Assembly (NCBI GenBank): GCA_041648665.1
Contig: JBAZOP010000029.1
Coordinates: forward strand, 1 to 36,153
Reading direction: 5' to 3'
Length of the DNA: 36,153 nt
Origin: a bacterium
Lineage (GTDB): Bacteria > UBA10199 > 2-02-FULL-44-16 > JAAZCA01
Both the position numbers and the translations under genes were made by a program. Positions 1-8,516 of the stretch are shown in pieces. Each line of letters starts with the position of its first letter. The stretch's first letter is position 1. The notes beneath the pieces are model-generated. The model was not told the origin of the DNA, did no database searches, and was given only the letters and a program-made list of their open reading frames with translations.

Positions 1-48
1 CCCTCTGATATTATCGTCGCAGAGGCGATACTCAAGGAGTGGCGATGA
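1..48 (+). CDS. ispD: IspD C-terminal end (partial)
   Basis: The first 15 codons of the window, in frame 1, read as the tail of a protein (PSDIIVAEAILKEWR) and end in TGA at 46-48. The pattern 'P-x-D-[IL]-x-x-A-E-x-[IL]-L' is typical of the last helix of 2-C-methyl-D-erythritol 4-phosphate cytidylyltransferase. The stop overlaps the ispF start codon as ATGA, and ispD-ispF is a very common gene pair. IspD makes CDP-methylerythritol, two steps before the IspF reaction. Only the tail is visible, so the call rests on a short motif plus the neighbour; another upstream protein cannot be excluded. Confidence 0.6.
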   Translation, partial: PSDIIVAEAILKEWR

Positions 49-521
49 ATTTCAGGATCGGCATGGGATTCGACATTCATAAACTCGTCTCCGGAAGGCC
101 CCTCATCCTTGGCGGGATAAATGTCCCGTTTGAGAAGGGCATGCTCGGCCATTCCGACGGCGATGCGCTGCTCCACGCGATAGCGGATGCCATGTTGGGC
201 GCCGCGGCGCTGGGCGACATAGGCCAACACTTCCCCGACACTGACCTGAGATACAAGGGCGCTGACAGCGCAAAGTTGCTCTCGCTTGTTTCAGCACTTG
301 TCAAAGAAAAGGGATTCTCGCCGGTCAACGTGGATGCCAACATCATAGCCGAAAAACCGAAGATGATGCCGCACATCGCGAAGATGAGGGAGCGAATCTC
401 CGGTATACTGAACCTTCCGATCGATTCAGTGAGCGTCAAGGCGCGCACGAACGAGGGTCTCGATGCAATAGGGAAGGGCGATGCTATAGCAGTTCAGGCA
501 ATAGTACTTGTAACATGTTGA
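45..521 (+). CDS. ispF: 2-C-methyl-D-erythritol 2,4-cyclodiphosphate synthase
   Basis: This 158-residue cytoplasmic enzyme of the non-mevalonate (MEP) isoprenoid pathway cyclises CDP-methylerythritol 2-phosphate and releases CMP. The N-terminal GxDxH (D10, H12) supplies metal ligands, and the GHSDGDALLHAIADA segment with the following GDIGxxFPDTD is the family signature. Length is normal for the family. The ATG at 45 is chosen over the GTG at 39 because AAGGAG (34-39) lies 5 bases upstream of it and the ATG overlaps the preceding stop as ATGA, implying translational coupling with ispD. cysS follows 39 bases later in the same direction. Assignment is secure. Confidence 0.97.
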   Translation: MNFRIGMGFDIHKLVSGRPLILGGINVPFEKGMLGHSDGDALLHAIADAMLGAAALGDIGQHFPDTDLRYKGADSAKLLSLVSALVKEKGFSPVNVDANIIAEKPKMMPHIAKMRERISGILNLPIDSVSVKARTNEGLDAIGKGDAIAVQAIVLVTC

Positions 522-560
522 GGCGGGTGGCGTCGGGATTGAAATAAAAAGGAATCTAAT

Positions 561-2033
561 ATGGCTTTGGTAGTCTACAACACGATGACGCAAAAGAAAG
601 AGGAGTTCGTGCCGCTCAAGGCTCCGAAGGTTGGCATGTACGTGTGCGGGATCACGGCATACGACACATGCCACCTGGGACATGCGCGCGCCGCCGTGGT
701 CTTCGACATGATCTATCGGCATCTCAAGCACCGCGGCTTCGACGTGACGTACGTGCGCAACTACACGGACGTGGACGACAAGATCATCAATCGTGCAAAC
801 AAGGAAGGGCGCTCCTGCGAGGATATCACGCGCCAGTACATAGGCGAGTACGAGGAGGACATGGCCTCCCTCGGCGTGCTCAAACCGGACATCATGCCCA
901 GGGCCACGGGTCACATTCCGGAAATGATCGCCACGATCGAGAAGCTGATCAGCCGCGGCATCGCTTACGAGATCGATGGCGATGTCTACTTCTCGGTGCG
1001 GAAGTTTCCGGGCTACGGCAAGCTCTCGAAAAAGAATATCGAGGAGCTGGAGAGCGGCGCGCGCGTGGAGGTGGACGAGCGCAAGAAGGACCCGCTCGAT
1101 TTCGCGCTCTGGAAATCGGCCAAGCCGGGCGAGCCGAAGTGGCCCTCCCCTTGGGGCGAGGGCAGACCGGGTTGGCACATCGAGTGCTCGGCCATGAGCT
1201 CCAAGTACCTGGGCCAGCCCTTCGACATCCACGGCGGCGGCCGCGACCTCATCTTTCCGCATCACGAGAACGAGATCGCGCAGGCCGAGGGCGCGTGCGG
1301 ATGCGAATTCGTGCGCTATTGGCTGCACAATGGGTTCATAAACATCAACGCTGAGAAGATGTCGAAGTCGCTGGGCAACATCACCGCGATTCGCGAGGTG
1401 ATAAAGCACCACGATTCCGAGGCGGTGAGGCTCTTCATCCTCTCGTCTCACTACCGTTCGCCGCTGGACTACACGGAGAAGGCGCTCGCCGAGGCCGGGT
1501 CTTCGCTCGACCGCTTCTACGAGACCGCGGAGAGGCTCCATGCGATACATCCCGGCAAGTCCGTGTCCGACGATCCCGGCGATTCGAAAGAGGCGAAGGA
1601 ACTCCGAGAATTCTTCACCCGGTTCGACGCGCGCTTTGACGAGGCCATGGACGACGACTTCAACACCGCCCGGGCAACGGGGCTCGTATTCGAGGCGGTG
1701 AGACTCGTGAACAAGTTCTTGGACAATCAGGAATGCCCTACGTCTTTTACCGGATGGACGGTGCTTCAGTTCTCGCACATGCAGCAGATCGCAGGCGCGG
1801 TGCTCGGCGTATTCGGCTCAGACCCGGCCGCGTATCGCCAGCGCACCCACGCCAGGGCCCAGGCAAAATCGGGCGTGGACACCTCCGAGGTCGAGCGCCT
1901 CATCGCCGAGCGCAAGGCCGCGCGCGCTTCAAAGGATTTCAAACGTGCCGACGCCATTCGCGACGAGCTTGCGAAGCTCGGCGTGGAATTCAAAGACAAA
2001 CCCGACGGCACGACGGAATGGAAGCTGCGCTGA
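561..2033 (+). CDS. cysS: Cysteinyl-tRNA synthetase
   Basis: A class Ia aminoacyl-tRNA synthetase of 490 residues that charges tRNA-Cys in the cytoplasm. The HIGH-type motif is HLGH (residues 38-41) and the KMSKS loop is at 266-270. The zinc site that selects cysteine is visible as C29, the Cys of WHIECS and the HHENE motif. The TDVDDKI segment is also typical. The C-terminal region carries the helical anticodon-binding part with the usual 'RxxAKxxKDFxxADxIRDEL' pattern. AAGGA precedes the ATG at a good distance. The stop is one base before the uvrB start codon, so both genes are probably co-transcribed with ispDF. Length matches the family, and nothing looks broken. Confidence 0.97.
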   Translation: MALVVYNTMTQKKEEFVPLKAPKVGMYVCGITAYDTCHLGHARAAVVFDMIYRHLKHRGFDVTYVRNYTDVDDKIINRANKEGRSCEDITRQYIGEYEEDMASLGVLKPDIMPRATGHIPEMIATIEKLISRGIAYEIDGDVYFSVRKFPGYGKLSKKNIEELESGARVEVDERKKDPLDFALWKSAKPGEPKWPSPWGEGRPGWHIECSAMSSKYLGQPFDIHGGGRDLIFPHHENEIAQAEGACGCEFVRYWLHNGFININAEKMSKSLGNITAIREVIKHHDSEAVRLFILSSHYRSPLDYTEKALAEAGSSLDRFYETAERLHAIHPGKSVSDDPGDSKEAKELREFFTRFDARFDEAMDDDFNTARATGLVFEAVRLVNKFLDNQECPTSFTGWTVLQFSHMQQIAGAVLGVFGSDPAAYRQRTHARAQAKSGVDTSEVERLIAERKAARASKDFKRADAIRDELAKLGVEFKDKPDGTTEWKLR

Positions 2034-2034
2034 G

Positions 2035-4017
2035 ATGTCTCAATTCAAACTCGTCACAGAATTCACTCCCAAGGGCGATCAGCCGAGGGCCATAGAACAG
2101 CTCACCGAGGGCGTGCTCGCGGGAAAGAAGCATCAGACCCTGCTAGGCGTCACGGGCAGCGGAAAGACGTTCAGCGTGGCTCATCTCATCGCGAACGTGG
2201 GGAAACCCACGCTGGTCATGGCGCCGAACAAGACGCTGGCCGCCCAGCTCTTCTCCGAATTCAAGGAACTCTTCCCCGAGAACGCGGTCGAGTACTTTGT
2301 CAGCTACTACGACTACTACCAGCCCGAGGCGTATCTCCCTGCCCAGGACCTCTACATAGAGAAGGACTCGGACATAAACGAACGCATAGACAAACTGCGT
2401 CACTCGGCAACGCACTCGCTGCTCACGCGTCGCGACGTGATAATCGTGGCCTCTGTCTCGTGCATCTACGGTCTGGGCAGCCCAGAGGCCTACCAAAGCA
2501 TGATGGTGAAGACGGCCAAGGGCGAGACGATCGACCGCCAGCGCCTGCTTCGGCGCCTGGTCGACATCCAGTACCAGCGCAACGACATCGACTTTCATCG
2601 CGGCACCTTCCGCGTGCGCGGGGACACTGTCGAGGTGATTCCTGCATACGAAGACGCCAAGGCCGTGCGGTTCGAGTTCTTCGGCGACGAGCTCTCACGC
2701 ATCATGGAGATAGACGCGCTCACCGGAAAGCCGATACAGGAGCTCTCCGACGTCACCATCTTCCCGGGCAGCCACTACGTGACACCGGAAGAGAAAATGA
2801 AACAGGCGATGGGTGCGATCCGAGACGAGCTGCGCGATCGGATCCAGCATTACGATAAGGGGAACAAGATCCTCGAGCGCGCGCGCATAGAGCAGCGCAC
2901 GATCTACGACTTGGAGATGATGGAGGAGATGGGTTTCTGTAAGGGGATTGAGAACTACTCAAGACACCTCACGGGCCGCGCGCCTGGCGAGGCGCCGCCA
3001 ACGCTCATGGAGTATTTCCCATCGGACTTCCTGCTCGTGATCGACGAGAGCCACATCACCGTGCCGCAGATCGGCGGCATGAGCCGTGGCGACCGGGCGC
3101 GCAAGGAGACGCTGGTGGACTACGGCTTCAGGTTGCCGTCCGCCCTGGACAACAGGCCGCTCAAATTCGAGGAGTTCGAGAGGCTCACGAACCAAGTGAT
3201 ATACGTATCGGCTACGCCCGCGGAATACGAGCTCAAGAAATCCGGCGATACGTTCGTGGAGCAGATCGTGAGGCCCACGGGGCTCATCGACCCGGAGCCG
3301 GAGGTGAGACCGATCGCAGGCCAGGTGGACGATCTGCTCTCCGAGATCAAAAAGCGCGTGGATGCAAACGAGAGGGTTCTCGTCACGACTCTCACCAAGC
3401 GCATGGCAGAGGAGCTCACCGATTATTTCAGGGGAAAGGGCGTGCGCGTGCGCTACCTGCACGCTGACATCGAGTCGTTCGAGAGGATGGAGATACTCAG
3501 GTCGCTTCGGCTAGGCGAGTTCGACGTGCTGGTGGGCATCAACCTCCTGCGCGAGGGGCTGGACCTTCCAGAGGTCTCGCTGGTCGCGATACTGGACGCG
3601 GACCGCGAGGGCTTCCTGCGCTCGACGCGCTCGCTCATCCAGACCTTTGGCCGCGCCTCGCGCAACGTTAATGGCAGGGTGATCCTATACGCGGACGTGA
3701 TGACCGATTCGATGAAGCGCGCCATCGACGAGACCCTCCGCCGCCGCAGGGTCCAGGAGGCCTACAACAAGAAGCACGGCATCACGCCCGAGACCATCAA
3801 GAAGAAGATCAGTGACGTGCTGCACTCCATCTACGAGCAGGACTACGTGCAGGTCCCGGCAGGCGGCGAGGACTTCGTGCCTCAGGACGAGATACCGAAG
3901 CTCATAAAGAAACTGCGCAGCCAGATGCTGGAGCACGCAAAACGCATGGAGTTCGAGGAGGCCGCGAAGCTGCGCGACCGGATCTCCGAACTCGAGAACC
4001 GCCGCGTCGGCCTCTGA
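2035..4017 (+). CDS. uvrB: UvrABC system protein B (excinuclease helicase subunit)
   Basis: The damage-verifying subunit of nucleotide excision repair, 660 residues, the usual family length. Walker A is GVTGSGKT (residues 38-45). The beta-hairpin region follows as YDYYQPEAYLP, and the long SDINERIDKLRHSAT and VSCIYGLG blocks are family hallmarks. The Walker B/DExH motif is VIDESH, and the C-terminal helicase domain has the GINLLREGLDLPEV motif. The extreme C terminus carries a UVR domain (EFEEAAKLRDRI) used to contact UvrC. The ATG at 2035 is preferred over upstream in-frame starts because those lie inside cysS and the protein then begins with the canonical 'F.L...F.P.GDQP.AI..L' segment. uvrC lies about 18 kb downstream, beyond the glycan island. 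Confidence 0.98.
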   Translation: MSQFKLVTEFTPKGDQPRAIEQLTEGVLAGKKHQTLLGVTGSGKTFSVAHLIANVGKPTLVMAPNKTLAAQLFSEFKELFPENAVEYFVSYYDYYQPEAYLPAQDLYIEKDSDINERIDKLRHSATHSLLTRRDVIIVASVSCIYGLGSPEAYQSMMVKTAKGETIDRQRLLRRLVDIQYQRNDIDFHRGTFRVRGDTVEVIPAYEDAKAVRFEFFGDELSRIMEIDALTGKPIQELSDVTIFPGSHYVTPEEKMKQAMGAIRDELRDRIQHYDKGNKILERARIEQRTIYDLEMMEEMGFCKGIENYSRHLTGRAPGEAPPTLMEYFPSDFLLVIDESHITVPQIGGMSRGDRARKETLVDYGFRLPSALDNRPLKFEEFERLTNQVIYVSATPAEYELKKSGDTFVEQIVRPTGLIDPEPEVRPIAGQVDDLLSEIKKRVDANERVLVTTLTKRMAEELTDYFRGKGVRVRYLHADIESFERMEILRSLRLGEFDVLVGINLLREGLDLPEVSLVAILDADREGFLRSTRSLIQTFGRASRNVNGRVILYADVMTDSMKRAIDETLRRRRVQEAYNKKHGITPETIKKKISDVLHSIYEQDYVQVPAGGEDFVPQDEIPKLIKKLRSQMLEHAKRMEFEEAAKLRDRISELENRRVGL

Positions 4018-4057
4018 TTGCCACGAAATCCTTCTATTCCCCCTGAAATTATGATAT

Positions 4058-4084
4058 TCTTCCCCAAATTTTGAAGGGGGAAGA
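4058..4084 (+). promoter_or_regulatory. Hairpin covering the ribosome-binding site of the lipoprotein gene
   Basis: TCTTCCCC (4058-4065) and GGGGAAGA (4077-4084) are a perfect 8-base inverted repeat with an 11-base loop. The right arm contains the purine-rich ribosome-binding site of the ATG at 4087. If this RNA folds, translation of the lipoprotein would be restrained. Function is inferred from base pairing only. Confidence 0.4.
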
Positions 4085-4086
4085 TC

Positions 4087-5427
4087 ATGAGGCATACCCG
4101 CGCGTTCATTCCTTTCATCATTACGGCCATAGTACTCATATCCGCCTGCGGCGGAGGAAGCGGGCTCGACCTGACCAAGCCGTTCCTGGATATCGGCGAC
4201 ATCACATCCATAGTCGTCGACCAATTCTACATCAACGGCGGCATGGAGGACGAGTACGGCGGGCAGGGCGAGTTCTCGGTATACATGAGGGATTCTGCGA
4301 CCGGCAAGGACGTGGCTTGCACCACTCAGGAAGACGGGATGAAAGCGCTCGCCTCGTCGGGGGTCTATTACGGCGAGCTTTCGGTTCCGTTCAAAGAGAT
4401 CGAAGGGGTCTCGATCGATTCCGTCGCCCGCTTCAAGCTCGTGTTCGTGGAAAAAGACGGGGGCGAATGCCCTGAGCCCATCGGCATCGAGGACGACATA
4501 GCTGGGGAGTCGGCCGAGCTCACGACAGATGACTTGCTGGCGAATCTTATCTGGGCCACGAACGGCCGCGCCGCCGCAGTGCTCAGGGACCCGGGCAAGG
4601 AGCCGCTCGCGGTCCTCTCCATGGCCCCTGCCCTGAACGAGGGACTCTTCATCGACAAGCTCTTCTTCGAGCACGACGCGCCCGAAGGGAGCGCTCCGCG
4701 TTTCTACATCAGCGCCGATGTCGGCGACGACCTGTGCCAGATCGGCGACGAATTCATGGACTCTATTCGCACAGGGGATGTGCTCTATGCGGCGCTGGGT
4801 TTTTCGATCCCGTGCCTCGATGCTGCCGACCGCTCTTTCACCGACATGGAGATGAGCCTTTCGCTCTTTGTCCAGGAGGACTCGGGACCTGAGCTCATGG
4901 GCGAGATCGAGCCTGCGAGGATCTCCGACCTGATCGGCGAGCGCGCTGACTTCACAAACGGCAAGGGCTACGTCTCGTTTCAGAGCATGAGCCCGGTGTA
5001 TTTCGGCGCGCCGGTGGTGAGGCTTGCCGACCTTGCGGCTACGCAGATTACGAAAGTCTCCCACTCAGCCGCGCCTCAGACCGCCGGCGTTGTCGAAGTC
5101 TTTGCTGTCGATCCTGTGAGCGGCAAGTATCTGGCCTGCGCCGGAGCCGGCCAGGGACTGGCTGCCATCGAGCAGGCGGGCGCGTACGAGGGGCTTGCGG
5201 CGACACTTTCATCGGCCGGCTGGGAGCGCGAAATCTTCGGTTATGGTTCCGTGTACTTTGCGCTCATCGAACGTTCGGATGCTCTCTCGTGCCCGACGCT
5301 TCCCGGCGAGGGGATGCCGGTGTTGGCCAGGACAACGGCGCTTTCACCCGCGGAGCTTGCGACGGGTGCTGTGAATTTCGAGGAAAACGGCGGCAGCATC
5401 GAGTTCGCACAAGCCGCTGATAATTAA
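4087..5427 (+). CDS. Predicted lipoprotein with repeated Cys-pair domains
   Basis: A 446-residue protein with a lipoprotein signal peptide: basic start, hydrophobic stretch, and lipobox ISAC with the lipidated cysteine at 21, followed by a Gly-rich linker. It should be anchored to a membrane facing the periplasm or the surface. The family is not recognised. The mature part seems to contain repeats: residues about 61-150 and 334-425 share the pattern 'GxxxVxxxDxxxGKxxAC ... GxYxGxL ... CP ... L..xEL', with Cys78/Cys128 and Cys351/Cys402 about 50 apart. A middle segment (about 190-285) has Cys217/Cys243. The spaced Cys pairs would suit periplasmic disulfides. It sits 69 bases after uvrB and is the last high-GC gene before the island; it converges with the epimerase gene. 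Confidence 0.8.
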   Translation: MRHTRAFIPFIITAIVLISACGGGSGLDLTKPFLDIGDITSIVVDQFYINGGMEDEYGGQGEFSVYMRDSATGKDVACTTQEDGMKALASSGVYYGELSVPFKEIEGVSIDSVARFKLVFVEKDGGECPEPIGIEDDIAGESAELTTDDLLANLIWATNGRAAAVLRDPGKEPLAVLSMAPALNEGLFIDKLFFEHDAPEGSAPRFYISADVGDDLCQIGDEFMDSIRTGDVLYAALGFSIPCLDAADRSFTDMEMSLSLFVQEDSGPELMGEIEPARISDLIGERADFTNGKGYVSFQSMSPVYFGAPVVRLADLAATQITKVSHSAAPQTAGVVEVFAVDPVSGKYLACAGAGQGLAAIEQAGAYEGLAATLSSAGWEREIFGYGSVYFALIERSDALSCPTLPGEGMPVLARTTALSPAELATGAVNFEENGGSIEFAQAADN

Positions 5428-5430
5428 AGA

Positions 5431-5456
5431 AAAAATAGGGCTCAACTCTTATTTTT
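5431..5456. terminator. Possible weak bidirectional terminator between convergent genes
   Basis: The 14-base gap between the lipoprotein stop and the epimerase stop, plus the first bases of the epimerase 3' end, holds an A-run and a T-run (AAAAATAGGG ... CTCTTATTTTT) that can pair with two G-U pairs. It could end transcription from both sides. The stem is AT-rich and partly inside the coding region, so this is tentative. Confidence 0.3.
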
Positions 5457-6362
5457 CAAAAACCACTCTACAGTAGTTTTTATTCCTACTGGAAGCTCAA
5501 TTACTGGCCTCCAGCCAAATTCTGTTTGAAAACGCCGACATGAGATAGAATTTCGTTCCAAATCCCTGTTTCTGACAGGGCCGTGATGTTCCTGGCAATG
5601 ACTTCCTGTCAGTTCGCGCAACATGTTGAAGACTTTATTGATATCCGTTTCCACGCCCGTTCCTACGTTATAGATGCCTTGGGCAACGTCCTTCAGGGCC
5701 GTTCGATTGGCTTCGACTACATCACTCACATGAATAAAATCGCGAGTCTGATCACCAGACCCATCAATTACAGGCTGTCTGTTTGCCAGCATTTTCTCGA
5801 GGAAGGCTGCAACTACCCCGGCTTCGCCGCAACCGTTTTGACGTGGACCATAGACATTTGCGTATCGCAGTGCGACCCAATTGATATCGTAAGTGCGTCC
5901 GTAATAACGAAGAAGTTGTTCGATCATGAGCTTTCCCAGCCCGTAAGGGGACGCAGGATCGGTTGGATGAGATTCATCTGTCGGGAGTTTATCCGTGTTT
6001 GCGTAGACGGCGGCCGATGATGCAAAGATGACCTTCCTGAGACCATGTCTCCTCCCGGCTTCCATCAGGTTCAAAAAACCGTTGATAGTGACCACGAGTT
6101 CCCCCGCTGGATCTTCCAATGAGTTGGCGACATTGATCCGGGCAGCATGGTGGCTCATTATCTCCGGTCGTTCCTTTTCAAATACCGTGAGGATGTCTTC
6201 ATCATTTACACTCATCTCGTAAAAGCGGACTTTAGAATTGATGTTTTTTGTGGAGCCTCTGGATAGGTCATCCAAGACGACTACGTTGTGCCCATCGTTT
6301 ATATAAGCGTCTGCAATATGGGAACCTATGAATCCAGCGCCGCCTGTAATCAGTATTTTCAT
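5442..6362 (-). CDS. NAD-dependent sugar-nucleotide epimerase/dehydratase (GalE-like)
   Basis: A 306-residue extended short-chain dehydrogenase. The N-terminal Rossmann motif GGAGFIG (residues 7-13) binds NAD, the acidic DDLS segment ends beta-2, and the catalytic YxxxK is Y140/K144 with the serines of SSAAVY just before. 'ALRYANVYGPRQ' and 'RDFIHVSDVV' are typical of UDP-glucose/UDP-GlcNAc 4-epimerase relatives. It probably makes or interconverts a UDP-sugar for the adjacent glycosyltransferases. Exact substrate cannot be read from sequence, and a 4,6-dehydratase-like role is less likely. AGAGG precedes the ATG. It lies 65 bases downstream of the Cys-rich orphan on the same strand, so the two may be co-transcribed. 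A sampled 60-base line here has 31 G+C. Confidence 0.85.
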   Translation of the reverse strand: MKILITGGAGFIGSHIADAYINDGHNVVVLDDLSRGSTKNINSKVRFYEMSVNDEDILTVFEKERPEIMSHHAARINVANSLEDPAGELVVTINGFLNLMEAGRRHGLRKVIFASSAAVYANTDKLPTDESHPTDPASPYGLGKLMIEQLLRYYGRTYDINWVALRYANVYGPRQNGCGEAGVVAAFLEKMLANRQPVIDGSGDQTRDFIHVSDVVEANRTALKDVAQGIYNVGTGVETDINKVFNMLRELTGSHCQEHHGPVRNRDLERNSISCRRFQTEFGWRPVIELPVGIKTTVEWFLKNKS

Positions 6363-6427
6363 CGGTGCCCTCTTTTCGGTACTTCATATGCCAAGTGCTT
6401 CAATCCAGCTAACGCCGCCGTATTGTA

Positions 6428-7435
6428 TCAGTATGTAATACAAATCTCCTCGCCGCTGCACAAGAAAGATACTTTTTTTAGGATGTCTGCCCATTCCCCT
6501 GGTGAATTTCGGATCGAATCTTGTAATTCAAGGCTGTTCCCAGGTATTTCGAGCCTAGTGCTTATCCAGATATTTTCATCCCAGTCGTTGACCACTTGTG
6601 CAACAGTGCCTCGCGGATTGGAATAATCGCGAATCACAAGTTTAGGCAATTGGAGCGACAAGAGACTGTAGATGAGTTTTCCGGATAACCTTGCCCCAAG
6701 CATTGACGAAGCATCGGCAACTCTTAATTTCATCCCGTGTTTTTTCCAAGGCTGTGCACACATACATTTTACTTCTGCTTCACTCCGCTCATTTTTCGTA
6801 ACGCAAAAATTATCTTTTGTTCTGCGTAACCCGTGATAAAGAGTCTTGTCTGTTTGATGGCTGCAGATTGGACATGGAAATTTCATCAAAAGAGCGTTAA
6901 GCGGCATTGAATCAATAATGTCGGCAATCTTGAGTGTTCGTGAGTATTCATTCTCCATTACTGATATTTTTAGTTTTGCTGTTCCTGTGCCAATGTATGG
7001 GCTGATAAGCTTCCACATTTCTTGAATGCATTTGGTTCTGATCTCTGTCGCCTTCTGTACGTCATGACCAATTGGGAGGAATTTTGGATCAACATTGTCG
7101 ATCGAAGGGATGCCAGCATAAAAATCAATCCAGGTTTGGTTCGCTCTCTGGCTTAATCCCCATATTTTTCCGTATTCCTCATAAGTGCCGCTTGATCCAA
7201 GAAACGTTCTTATTAAAACCGATGGGGCCACATTGAACATAGCAACAAGTGTCAGTATGACTTCAGCCGGCCTGAAATTAGGACAAGGGGAACAACCATC
7301 GGCAACAAGTAGCTCTCCTGTTAACGGAAGATCCCTTGTATTTATTTTCTCTCCCCATTTCTGCAGGTAGGCCATATTCCCTTCGATATAACCGCCTTCA
7401 TTTGCAGGAGTTTTTTGCAGGATAACCATCTCCAT
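6428..7435 (-). CDS. Cys-rich orphan protein
   Basis: A 335-residue protein that I do not recognise. It has an N-terminal CSPC (C48, C51) and a probable zinc-binding cluster in the middle: CPIC (188-191), C211 and C224-x-C226, with H193 and H201 nearby. No signal peptide or membrane segment is visible. The segment around residues 118-140 (FLPIGHDVQKATEIRTK) resembles the 'LPVGxDQxxHxxLTRD' pattern of TrpRS/TyrRS-type class I synthetases, so a HUP-fold nucleotidyl-transfer enzyme is possible; this is speculative. Two sampled 60-base lines inside the gene have only 24 and 23 G+C, the lowest seen among the genes of the window, which suggests recent acquisition. ATG at 7435 and ATG at 7429 are both possible starts. 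Confidence 0.7.
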   Translation of the reverse strand: MEMVILQKTPANEGGYIEGNMAYLQKWGEKINTRDLPLTGELLVADGCSPCPNFRPAEVILTLVAMFNVAPSVLIRTFLGSSGTYEEYGKIWGLSQRANQTWIDFYAGIPSIDNVDPKFLPIGHDVQKATEIRTKCIQEMWKLISPYIGTGTAKLKISVMENEYSRTLKIADIIDSMPLNALLMKFPCPICSHQTDKTLYHGLRRTKDNFCVTKNERSEAEVKCMCAQPWKKHGMKLRVADASSMLGARLSGKLIYSLLSLQLPKLVIRDYSNPRGTVAQVVNDWDENIWISTRLEIPGNSLELQDSIRNSPGEWADILKKVSFLCSGEEICITY

Positions 7436-7540
7436 CTCAGGCTAATTTCAATCGAGGCTGGTAGTCAATGGTTATCTACGTGCCAGGTATGCGATGTATT
7501 TCCGTTGACTGAAAATCCATACTCTGAAAGATATATTTGC

Positions 7541-8509
7541 ATGGAGCCGGTCGAAATCCTTGGGGTGCTTTCTTCGCTCACGCCGGATGCATATTTTCAA
7601 TCATCCATGAGCGGCCAGCTGCCTCGTTACGCCTTTTTTCATAAGGCGCTATGCGGGTTCAAGCGGGAGATTGCATCGACCTCGGCGAGCAGCGAGGAGG
7701 AGTACGGTGCAAAGGTTCGCAAGCGTCGAAAGAAGATGAAGCGTCTCAAGGAGCTTCTGCGCGATCGCGGCCGTCGTTTGGCCCGTATGACGGCGCTCGA
7801 TCTTGGCGCTGGTTTTGGAATTGAGGCTCTCCTTTGGCGCGGCATGGGCGGCGGCTCGGTCATTGCACTCGATCGCCAACCGTGTGCTCTCGATCCAAAT
7901 TGCCGCGACCAGATGCGGCAATGGATGGCGGCGGTTCATGCTTCCATTGAGGAACCCTTTGATCCTGCGCAGGATGTCAGAGCTGTTTTTCGCCAGAAGG
8001 GTGTCGAGTGGCTCGTTGCGGATGCGGCAAGCGTGCCAGTTGACGATGAGAGCTTGGACCTTGTTTTCTCGATCTCCAGTCTTGAGCACATTGGCGACAT
8101 TGAGCGTGCCATCAGTGAGGTGCATCGCCTTCTCAAGCCAGGCGGTATCTTTTATGCAGAGTGGTCAAATTTTTATTCGCTGGTCGGGGCGCACTCCCCA
8201 GGCATCGTCGATATCCCTTGGGGGCATGTACTGCTTACGCCGGACGAACTCCGAACTTTGTCGTGCGAGCTAAATAGCGTGTCGGAAGATGAATTTGACG
8301 CGCTCGTTGGCGGCCTCAACAGGTGGCATTTGCGGCGGTGGCGCGAGACGTTCGACGATTCGTTATGGAAGGTCCACGAGTGGAAGCACCTTGCTGACGA
8401 AGGCGTCGAACCTCTTATTCCATTATGGCTTATCGATCGCCTTCCTCGTGAGCTGACAATCGTCGATTTGGTGACAGATGACATTAGGGCGCTATTGGAG
8501 AAACGCTAG
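7541..8509 (+). CDS. Class I SAM-dependent methyltransferase
   Basis: A 322-residue methyltransferase with a Rossmann-like SAM domain. Motif I is LDLGAGFG (residues 86-93), followed by an acidic residue after the second strand (ALDRQP), a 'VADAASVPVDDESLDLVFSISSLEHIGD' type motif II-III region, and 'LKPGGIFYAEW'. This is the Methyltransf_11 pattern. The basic helix at about 57-82 precedes the domain. An upstream in-frame start at 7415 would overlap the divergent orphan, so ATG 7541 is preferred; its ribosome-binding site is weak. The stop codon provides part of the AGGA ribosome-binding site of the next gene, so it is coupled to the two radical-SAM genes. Likely substrate is a sugar or intermediate of the local pathway. 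Confidence 0.85.
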   Translation: MEPVEILGVLSSLTPDAYFQSSMSGQLPRYAFFHKALCGFKREIASTSASSEEEYGAKVRKRRKKMKRLKELLRDRGRRLARMTALDLGAGFGIEALLWRGMGGGSVIALDRQPCALDPNCRDQMRQWMAAVHASIEEPFDPAQDVRAVFRQKGVEWLVADAASVPVDDESLDLVFSISSLEHIGDIERAISEVHRLLKPGGIFYAEWSNFYSLVGAHSPGIVDIPWGHVLLTPDELRTLSCELNSVSEDEFDALVGGLNRWHLRRWRETFDDSLWKVHEWKHLADEGVEPLIPLWLIDRLPRELTIVDLVTDDIRALLEKR

Positions 8510-8516
8510 GATTATC

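Noticed and set aside
426..1778. A 450-codon open frame on the minus strand across cysS
   Set aside because: It lies antisense to a secure cysS gene. Its protein is Arg/Val/His-rich in the manner of a GC-rich shadow frame and has no domain.
3685..5064. A 459-codon open frame on the minus strand across the uvrB end and the lipoprotein gene
   Set aside because: It covers the end of a secure gene and a lipoprotein gene with a clear signal peptide and ribosome-binding site; the antisense translation has no recognisable motif.
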